The notes beneath the pieces were generated by a model. The model made no database searches and had not been told where the DNA came from. It saw nothing but the letters and a program-made list of their open reading frames with translations. The position numbers were made by a program, and so were the translations under genes. A stretch of 35,909 bases of DNA from Desulfococcaceae bacterium (GTDB lineage Bacteria > Desulfobacterota > Desulfobacteria > Desulfobacterales > Desulfosalsimonadaceae), in assembly GCA_030145385.1 (NCBI GenBank), contig JAQYVU010000042.1, forward strand, positions 1 to 35,909, written 5' to 3'. Positions within the stretch are counted from its first letter, which is position 1. The number at the start of each line of letters is the position of its first letter. Shown in pieces: positions 30,076 to 35,909 of this stretch.

Positions 30076-31569
30076 TCAAAAATCAGCACTGATAAACATG
30101 CCGGTAACGGTTCGCTGATATGCAAAGTCGTCAATATTTGAATTGTTCTTTTCATAGCTTAATTTCGCAGACATTGTCAGCCACGGGTAAAAAATGCTTC
30201 GTGACAGTATCATGCTGCCTGAAAAACCATCATCTTTGCGTTTTTTATTGTAATATAAATGCATGGAGTCGTAATCTCTGATATTATATTTTCCGATGAG
30301 GTCGACATTGACGTCCATGGGGAGTTTAAACAAAAAATTCAATCCGGTCTTTATACGGGTGTAGCCGTAAAAGGAGACCGAAGCAGAAGTATCTTCATAG
30401 CCAAGACTGAAGGTTGCATCGACGGTATCATTAAAAAAAGAGTTTCCGATATCAGCGGAGACTTCATGTGTCCGGCCATCCCTGCCGGAAACCCGGTGAT
30501 AGGTATTATCTGAATAATCATAGGATACGGCAGCGGTGAGTTTTTTATCAATATTCCATATCAGCGCAGGCGTGATCGTGTGACGAGTCAGGTATTTCTT
30601 ATCGTCCGCATAATAGATGCCGGGAGAACAGGTTAGTCCGATGGCAAATGATTGGTAAAAGCGCATTAAATGCAGATTTGCGATTGTGCCGGACATGTCA
30701 TAGGCGTCCAGGTCTTTATGCCATAACTGATGATGGCCAAACCCGGCTCCTATCTGATAGCGGTCCTGACTGACAAAATTATAGTTTGCATATAAATAGG
30801 CGTCAGCAAACCAATCCGCCTCGTTTGAATAAATGTCATCATCAAGCGATTCAAGGGTGACATTATTATCATACCCCGTGCCTGTGGTGAAATGGAGCTG
30901 ATACGGTTTAGTTTGCACGCTCTTTTTTTGAATTAACAGAAGCTGTTTTTTTGAACCATCTTGCAGCCATTTTTTGGATGCATACTCAGATACATATGTC
31001 ATCTTTAGCGCCGCCTCATCTAACCGGCCCATATTTTTTAAACATATCCCGGAAAAGTAGAGTGCATTGGTTTTTATTGACTGATTCCGATCTGCCGCAT
31101 CAAGAAGATAGTCCAGCGCGCTTTCATATTGTTTTTGCCCGAGCAGACTCATGCCGGCATAATAAATCGCCATAACATGTGAAGAATCCTCTGAGACCAT
31201 TTTTTCAAATAATTGAGCAGCCTCCGTGAACGCACCCATTTTGAATTTTAAAAAAGCAATGTCATATTCAAGTCCGGAAATGTCCCGGTTCTTTTCCCAT
31301 GCAGTATTGAAATACCTTTCTGCCTCTTTATAGCGGTCTGTTAGCAAACAAATTTGTCCCAGATAATGATGACAGTATCCATTAGCGGGATCTTGTTGAA
31401 GTGCTTGTAAAAAGTGTGCCTCTGAAATCTCATACATTTTTTCTTCAAATGCATAGACGCCCATATCGTAATATGTTTCCGATTGCTCGGCGCCTGCCGG
31501 GAAAGGGCATAAAAGAGAACAAACAAAAAAAGCAAAGAAAAAATAAACCGTGAATCTATGCATCATCAA
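30076..31569 (-). CDS. TPR-repeat protein with C-terminal outer-membrane beta-barrel
   Basis: A 497-residue two-part envelope protein. After a signal peptide (FFFAFFVCSLLCPFPAGA) residues 30-210 form about five tetratricopeptide repeats (for example YEISEAHFLQALQQDPANGYCHHYLGQ, given here in two parts: YEISEAHFLQAL and QQDPANGYCHHYLGQ). From about residue 225 the sequence consists of amphipathic strands with aromatic girdles (YQLHFTTGTGYDNNVTLES, YLYANYNF, YQIGAGFGHHQLWH) and ends FISADF; the terminal Phe is an outer-membrane assembly signal. The TPR-plus-barrel layout recalls exporters such as PgaA, BcsC and the Slam lipoprotein translocators. It heads the operon that makes two secreted beta-helix proteins, so it is a candidate exporter or anchor. 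The exact family is not certain. Confidence 0.78.
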   Translation of the reverse strand: MMMHRFTVYFFFAFFVCSLLCPFPAGAEQSETYYDMGVYAFEEKMYEISEAHFLQALQQDPANGYCHHYLGQICLLTDRYKEAERYFNTAWEKNRDISGLEYDIAFLKFKMGAFTEAAQLFEKMVSEDSSHVMAIYYAGMSLLGQKQYESALDYLLDAADRNQSIKTNALYFSGICLKNMGRLDEAALKMTYVSEYASKKWLQDGSKKQLLLIQKKSVQTKPYQLHFTTGTGYDNNVTLESLDDDIYSNEADWFADAYLYANYNFVSQDRYQIGAGFGHHQLWHKDLDAYDMSGTIANLHLMRFYQSFAIGLTCSPGIYYADDKKYLTRHTITPALIWNIDKKLTAAVSYDYSDNTYHRVSGRDGRTHEVSADIGNSFFNDTVDATFSLGYEDTSASVSFYGYTRIKTGLNFLFKLPMDVNVDLIGKYNIRDYDSMHLYYNKKRKDDGFSGSMILSRSIFYPWLTMSAKLSYEKNNSNIDDFAYQRTVTGMFISADF

Positions 31570-31993
31570 ATCAGCCCCTGATCAGTTGATTCATATTTTA
31601 TTAAACCGGCTGTTAGATATAGAAATCTTGTCATGTCGGACTTTATCCGCAATTTAGTGCTTATTGAATTCCTGTTTGTGCTGGAATAAAATTTTTGGCG
31701 TACTTTTTAAGCCAATAGATAACTTGATGATATATAATAATTTTAATTGTCGAATGGGATTTGTTACATGACAATGAATATTTCGTCAATAAGTAAATAC
31801 TATTTCAGCAAATAAGCGTAGCAATAAATTTTTGTACTGATTCAGGGGGGGCTTGATTATCGTTTAATCTTTTGATTTTACTATACTTTTATGCTAATTT
31901 TAACCATCTGAAATAATTGAAAATAAATCTAGATTTTTTTGTTTGTATATGTTACGCTTTTTCGAATGAAAGTAAAACGCCCATTTTCAGATA
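31570..31993. other. AT-rich intergenic region upstream of the surface operon
   Basis: About 420 bases between the start of the minus-strand operon and the plus-strand orphan frame. It must hold the promoter of the five-gene operon. No sigma-54 site matching the invariant GG/GC spacing was seen, and no sigma-70 promoter stands out. Nothing else is recognised. Confidence 0.5.
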
Positions 31994-32563
31994 ATGACTG
32001 GCACTCAACTCCGGAACCGGTCAAACAATATATCATTTAATTTAAAAGTGAGTCATCTGACTGGTGAGATAACCGGAGATGATTACGACGTTCGTGTGAT
32101 TATTGACTCGATTGATATAATTGTCACTGATGATGTGGGCGACTCCTCGATTTCAGGCGGCATGGCCTATTCAAGAATATCCACCGCAGGTAATTTTGCG
32201 GAACGGTTTGAAACGGCCGGGAAAAATCTGAATGTTGATGATGATTTGCGCGAGGAAACCATCACCCAAATTAACTTAAACGCCACGCGAACCCGGAGCG
32301 GACAATTTTCTATCGAAAATCCGGCTCAATACGGCATTATCGATCCGGAGATAATTGCCGGGCCCTTAACCGTGACTGTCCTGACGGTGATTTCCGGAAC
32401 TAAAATTGATGAACCGGAGCAGGGAAAGCTGCAAGTGGAAGCCCAGGACGGCAGTAATCTGTCCATGACGATCAGTAGCGGCGATGTCGTTATAGAAGTG
32501 GATACGGACAATGACGGGACGGTTGACGGAACGCTTTCTTCTGAATGGATGGAGATGGATTGA
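31994..32563 (+). CDS. Hypothetical protein, probably a gene fragment
   Basis: A 189-residue product with beta-rich composition and no signal peptide. The end (GDVVIEVDTDNDGTVDGTLSSEWMEMD) resembles the C-terminal part of exported lipoproteins seen in Geobacter- and Desulfobacter-like bacteria, where such a tail follows a long N-terminal region (recalled). There is no ribosome site before ATG, and the frame extends upstream only to 31976 before a stop. This suggests the 5' part has been lost. No function can be given. It could also be a small intact gene expressed from a leaderless message. Confidence 0.5.
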   Translation: MTGTQLRNRSNNISFNLKVSHLTGEITGDDYDVRVIIDSIDIIVTDDVGDSSISGGMAYSRISTAGNFAERFETAGKNLNVDDDLREETITQINLNATRTRSGQFSIENPAQYGIIDPEIIAGPLTVTVLTVISGTKIDEPEQGKLQVEAQDGSNLSMTISSGDVVIEVDTDNDGTVDGTLSSEWMEMD

Positions 32564-33051
32564 GCAGATGGTTGCGACTGTTTTCAGATTTCTCCTGTCA
32601 TCATTGTAAATGGGCATTTATTCCAAATTCATTTAATACCATAATAATGCATTAAACATTATTTATGAGAGGATGCAGATTTACAACTCGCTTAAAATTT
32701 TTAATGAAACTTTTTCCCAAAAAAAGTGTTTAAATTTTTATATACCTGATGAACGCAAAGGCATCAGAACTCAAGGGGGCATATATTAATTCTAAAAAAA
32801 TCAGTTAAATGGTTTTACTTAATATGTTTTAATTTTAATTTCGATTACTTAACTCCATCGAACCATTTTGTTCATCATGTTTTCTTCCGGCTTGTCTTTT
32901 AAGTGACTTTTTTCTTATTCTACCTGAAAAAGCTATTTCTTAAGAACCTGATTACAAACTCCTTACCTGGATTTAATAAAATAATAAGAATCATATTTAT
33001 TATAAAATTAGATCATTAATATTTGCTAAAGATTCTTAAAGGAGGCTTCCA
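32564..33051. other. AT-rich leader region of the pentahaem cytochrome gene
   Basis: About 490 bases with very high A+T. It contains no frame with coding character. A weak hairpin (AAACTTTTT with AAAAAGTGTTT) lies near 32704-32730. The ribosome site AAAGGAGG at 33039-33046 belongs to the downstream gene. No promoter could be set with confidence. Confidence 0.5.
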
Positions 33052-34722
33052 ATGAACAAAAGAAAGGGTAATTTACTTGTTAAAAGAACAATTTTTATAT
33101 CATTAGTTTATTTCTTGATGGTGGTCTTAACCATATCAACTGCCAATACAGCCGACGAGAGCCGGATATCTGGCACCGAAGCACCAGTTCTATCCGACCA
33201 GCTATTCACGGACGCAGCGAAATGCCAACGATGTCATGATAACCTGACGGATAATCAGGACCAGGAAGTTTCGTTTATAAATCTCTGGAGCAGCACCATG
33301 ATGCGCTTTAGTTTTATTGACCCGCTGTGGAGAGCCAAGGTGCGCAGTGAAACGATCCGGATTCCCGGGCTGACTGACACTATTGAAAAAAAATGCGTCC
33401 GTTGCCATTCCCCCATGGCCAGTGAACAGGCAACCCAGGACGGTGCTGCTATCCGCCTGTTTGAAGATGGATTTGCGTCTGTCGACAATCTCTATCATGG
33501 CCTGGCAATGGAAGGCATTAGCTGCACCCTTTGCCATCAGGTAACAGAAGGGCCATTTAGTAATGACGATCCTTTTTCAGGTAATTTTGAAATTTCAGAC
33601 ACCCGGGTGGCCTGGGGACATTTTAACCCAGATTATGCAGCTATGATGGAAAGAAGCAGCGGGTACCTGCCGGAACATACCAATCATCTGGGAGGATCGG
33701 AATTCTGCGCAAAATGTCATGATTTATTCACCGATTATGTGGACAGCAAAGGCGTAATTGTCAGCGAACCCGAAACGATGTTTCCGGAACAGACGCCCTA
33801 CCTGGAGTGGCTGGAAAGCGTTTTCCCTGATAAAAATATTCAGTGCCAGAACTGTCATATGACCCTGTCCAAACGGACAAAAATTGCTTCAACACCGAAC
33901 CGGACCCGAACCCGTCCCAATGTGCAACGCCATACCTTTTATACCGAAAATACGGTGATGCTTTCCATCATTGATTCCCTGGCGCAGGATCTCGGCCTTG
34001 ATCTGCCGGATCTGGATGACGCCATCAACAACGGGCAGGAATATCTGAGCAGTGCCGGCAGCATAGACATTGAAGATGTTACATTGCAGCAGACTACCCT
34101 GACAGTTTCACTCCGTGTCGTGAATGATGCCGGCCACAAGCTGCCCACAAGCATACCTGTCAGACGCATATTTATACATTTATCCGTTTACGGAACTGAC
34201 GGAGAAATACTTTTCAGTTCCGGTGACGTTGATTCGGATGGCCGGATCGTCGGTGTCGATGCCGATAAAAATCCCCTGATATACGAACCGCATTATGATT
34301 TTATTTCATCACAAGACCAGGTCCAGGTTTATGAGGGGATCATGGAGAACTACGAAAATGAAGTCACTTATACTCTTTTACGAGCCAGCAACTTTATTAA
34401 AGACAACCGGATTCTTCCACTGGGCTTTGACAAAGATACTGCCGATTTACGGATTCGACCTGCAGGAAACGCTAAAACAGACACAAACTTTATCGGCGGT
34501 GAGGACCGAATTACCTATCAAATTTCAGATGTTTCAGAATCGGAGTTTCTTATCGTAGCGGAATTAAAAGACCAGACCCTTGCATTCCCCTTTATTGCCG
34601 ATTTGGCCGAGGATGCGGATGATGACGTCAATGGCCCGATTCCCTTATTCTTCAATGAGTACGAAGATCACAAAGAGCATTTCGAAATTATTGACAGCGA
34701 CATCATGAATTTTCCCAATTAA
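33052..34722 (+). CDS. Periplasmic pentahaem cytochrome c with C-terminal beta domain
   Basis: A 556-residue exported multihaem cytochrome. The signal peptide (TIFISLVYFLMVVLTIST, then ANTADES) precedes five CXXCH motifs at about residues 58, 115, 158, 219 and 265 (CQRCH, CVRCH, CTLCH, CAKCH, CQNCH). Several extra histidines (for example LYHGLAMEG, WGHFNPD, EHTNHLGG) could serve as distal ligands. The haem spacing resembles the cytochrome c-554 group. From about residue 340 a haem-free, beta-rich region follows (LTVSLRVVNDAGHKLPTSIPVRR), a GHxxP pattern common in multihaem proteins of this kind. A strong ribosome site AAAGGAGG stands 6 bases before ATG. No partner genes lie on either side, so its redox partner is unknown. 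It may be secreted or membrane-associated through its beta domain. Confidence 0.9.
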   Translation: MNKRKGNLLVKRTIFISLVYFLMVVLTISTANTADESRISGTEAPVLSDQLFTDAAKCQRCHDNLTDNQDQEVSFINLWSSTMMRFSFIDPLWRAKVRSETIRIPGLTDTIEKKCVRCHSPMASEQATQDGAAIRLFEDGFASVDNLYHGLAMEGISCTLCHQVTEGPFSNDDPFSGNFEISDTRVAWGHFNPDYAAMMERSSGYLPEHTNHLGGSEFCAKCHDLFTDYVDSKGVIVSEPETMFPEQTPYLEWLESVFPDKNIQCQNCHMTLSKRTKIASTPNRTRTRPNVQRHTFYTENTVMLSIIDSLAQDLGLDLPDLDDAINNGQEYLSSAGSIDIEDVTLQQTTLTVSLRVVNDAGHKLPTSIPVRRIFIHLSVYGTDGEILFSSGDVDSDGRIVGVDADKNPLIYEPHYDFISSQDQVQVYEGIMENYENEVTYTLLRASNFIKDNRILPLGFDKDTADLRIRPAGNAKTDTNFIGGEDRITYQISDVSESEFLIVAELKDQTLAFPFIADLAEDADDDVNGPIPLFFNEYEDHKEHFEIIDSDIMNFPN

Positions 34723-34756
34723 TAAAAGCCCGGGCTGCCATAAAAAAACAGGCAAA

Positions 34757-34799
34757 GGAAATAGTGGAATAAAATAATTGCTTTTATTCCACTATTTCC
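34757..34799 (+). terminator. Perfect 18-bp hairpin downstream of the cytochrome gene
   Basis: GGAAATAGTGGAATAAAA at 34757-34774 pairs without mismatch with TTTTATTCCACTATTTCC at 34782-34799 around a 7-base loop. It lies 35 bases after the cytochrome stop codon. There is no long T-run after it, so a terminator or an mRNA 3'-end stabiliser are both possible. Confidence 0.6.
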
Positions 34800-34910
34800 A
34801 ACAATATTTAATTCTGCATTAATGCGTCCCACAATAAGGATGATTCTATGATTTTAAAATTACCGATGCAGCCCTGCAAATAAGACTTAGAGACTTATTA
34901 ATTTCCAAAA

Positions 34911-34957
34911 TGTGCCATGGCACACTTTATATCAAAATAATGTGTGCCATGGCACAC
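34911..34957. promoter_or_regulatory. Twin palindromic operators GTGCCATGGCAC
   Basis: TGTGCCATGGCACA at 34911-34924 and GTGTGCCATGGCACAC at 34942-34957 are perfect palindromes whose centres are 32 bases apart, about three helical turns. This looks like a cooperative operator for a dimeric repressor. No intact gene directly downstream is seen on either strand. The cognate regulator is unknown. Confidence 0.6.
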
Positions 34958-35427
34958 TCCTTGTTTTTTTCCGAACGGCTTTCCTTTTTTCCTTCATTTA
35001 TTTGAATAAACATTTGGAATCAAAAATATAAATATAAAGCGCAGCTATTTCATGATCATTATCCGACAGGAGGCACAGTTTTGGAATGAACTTTTAAACA
35101 AAAGTTAACACTATCCATATAAATTTTTGTTTTAATTTTGAACTGATTAAAAAAGATCGTCGGATTTTTCCCTGTACCTGAACAAACTCCAAAACCATGC
35201 TGTATCAGTGATTACGGGTTTATTTCATACATAGCTTTTAAATCAAATATATTGTTTTCCCGGAAATGCTGCAGCAGGTCATTATCAGCATTTGGATTTT
35301 GATCATTTTGATGCACAGTTTTATTTTTTATGTCATCAAGCCTTGTTGTTTGTATACGAACAAAATGGCAAAAGGTTTAAAATAAAAAGATACATACGAA
35401 ATGCGATCAGGCGGGTGGCCGAATAAG
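34958..35427. other. Gene-poor region with orphan translation signals
   Basis: About 470 bases without an intact gene. AGGAGG at 35068-35073 stands 12 bases before an ATG at 35086 whose frame stops after three codons. On the minus strand a frame is open from 35376 down to a stop at 35212 and reads DNDLLQHFRENNIFDLKAMY near its end, but it lacks a start codon other than an internal GTG. Both look like remnants of lost genes. Confidence 0.4.
35349..35360. promoter_or_regulatory. MarR-type operator, downstream copy
   Basis: TTTGTATACGAA, identical to the site upstream of the MarR gene at 35862-35873, with a central GTATAC palindrome. A weaker related half-site (TACATACGAA) is at 35391-35400. 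It lies beyond the 3' end of the marR-like gene. Confidence 0.5.
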
Positions 35428-35850
35428 CTAAATTAAATCTCGGAGCAGGCGTTTTATGAGCAGCTGTTCTTCGGGGGTAAAATTTTTTAATATATTTTTG
35501 TTTGCTTTTTTTCTTTCATTAATTAACTGTTTTTTATACTGATTCGCTTTTTCGGATGTATATAGACGCTGGACCCTTCCGTCGTCGGGATCCTGTTTTT
35601 TAGTGATCCAGCCGGTATCCGCCATTCTTTCCAGGATGCCCGATGCAGTGGCTTTGTCTATGATCAGAAGCTTGCAAAGTTCCGCAGCGGTCATTCCCTC
35701 ATCATACCACAATCCTTCAAGCACCAGGTGCTGCATGTTGGTCAGGCCGTATTTCTTGAGCTGTTTTTTAAAACCGCTGTGGGCTTTCTGGTAAGCTTTG
35801 CCTAGCAGAAAAACCATGCAGTCCGGAAGGTCTTCAGGTAATTTTGCCAT
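35428..35850 (-). CDS. MarR-family transcriptional regulator
   Basis: A 140-residue winged helix-turn-helix regulator of typical MarR length. The N-terminal dimerisation helix is followed by the DNA-binding core: LTNMQHLVLEGLWYDEGMTA, LCKLLIIDKATASGILERM as recognition region and the wing ITKKQDPDDGRVQRLYTSEKA. C-terminal helices complete the dimer interface. MarR proteins usually repress genes for stress, efflux or aromatic catabolism and release DNA on binding a small ligand or on thiol oxidation; this one has two cysteines (PDCMVF and ELCKLL). The ribosome site AAGGAT lies next to an operator-like TTCGTATACAAA, suggesting autorepression. No regulated gene other than itself is in the window. 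Confidence 0.9.
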   Translation of the reverse strand: MAKLPEDLPDCMVFLLGKAYQKAHSGFKKQLKKYGLTNMQHLVLEGLWYDEGMTAAELCKLLIIDKATASGILERMADTGWITKKQDPDDGRVQRLYTSEKANQYKKQLINERKKANKNILKNFTPEEQLLIKRLLRDLI

Positions 35851-35861
35851 AATAATAATCC

Positions 35862-35873
35862 TTTGTATACGAA
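35862..35873 (-). promoter_or_regulatory. MarR-type operator over the marR leader
   Basis: TTTGTATACGAA with central GTATAC lies 11 bases upstream of the MarR start codon and touches its ribosome site. An identical 12-mer occurs at 35349-35360. Position and symmetry suit autorepression by the MarR dimer. Confidence 0.55.
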
Positions 35874-35909
35874 CTATTAATCCGGTCTAAGATTCATGTC
35901 AATAAAAAA

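Noticed and set aside
31570-31993. Sigma-54 promoter for the surface operon
   Set aside because: The best candidate (near 31652-31667, minus strand) lacks the invariant GG at -24.

Overview
The window looks like a piece of a chromosome from an anaerobic Desulfobacterota bacterium, most likely a sulfate- or sulfur-metabolising member of the Desulfobacterales. This is inferred from the gene content: a Psr/Phs-type molybdoenzyme, TusA/DsrE/YedE sulfur-handling genes, multihaem cytochrome c, FmdE fused to a molybdopterin-binding domain, CHASE2 cyclase with FecR, and PAS sigma-54 activators. No rRNA or tRNA gene was seen, so the taxonomy is not certain.

Layout. (1) 1-1802: the right end of an IS3-family insertion sequence, whose terminal inverted repeat runs directly into a 5'-truncated OmpA-family gene. 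(2) 2196-4591, minus strand: a HAD-IB phosphatase and an FmdE/MoCF-domain protein. (3) 4782-14570, minus strand: a large sulfur-metabolism cluster. In transcription order it encodes an outer-membrane barrel with a Cys-rich N-terminus, a YeeE/YedE permease, TusA, a cysteine-free DsrE-like protein, an unlisted 57-residue DsrH-like protein, a second DsrE-like protein, a monohaem cytochrome c, a TorD-type chaperone and a three-subunit PsrABC-type oxidoreductase, ending at a strong hairpin terminator. A close match to a sigma-54 promoter precedes the barrel gene. The divergent gene at 14860-16236 encodes a PAS-AAA+-Fis sigma-54 activator, and repeated TAATACG boxes lie between the two. A paraoxonase-like lipoprotein follows the activator. 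(4) 17346-18056: a scar region in which an integrase N-terminal fragment and a truncated flavoprotein gene meet at a copy of a 129-bp dispersed repeat; the other copy lies inside the sulfur cluster.

(5) 18126-31569, minus strand: five closely spaced genes that look like one operon for a regulated cell-surface system. They encode a TPR plus outer-membrane beta-barrel protein, a FecR-domain protein, a secreted beta-helix protein with a dockerin-like tail, a 2255-residue modular surface protein and a CHASE2 adenylate/guanylate cyclase. (6) 31994-34722, plus strand: an orphan fragment-like ORF and a pentahaem cytochrome c with a strong ribosome binding site. (7) 34723-35909: a gene-poor stretch with an 18-bp perfect hairpin, twin GTGCCATGGCAC palindromes and a Shine-Dalgarno without a gene, then a MarR regulator with an operator-like site over its own leader and a second copy downstream.

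The two parts most worth attention are the sulfur cluster and the surface operon. The first joins a YedE-TusA-DsrE set (resembling the 'YTD' cluster discussed for sulfur disproportionators) to a dedicated PsrABC-like enzyme, porin-like barrel and sigma-54 regulator. The second couples a possible TPR-barrel exporter and two beta-helix surface proteins to FecR and CHASE2 sensing modules. Functions are assigned by motif and family recognition only; no database search was run.
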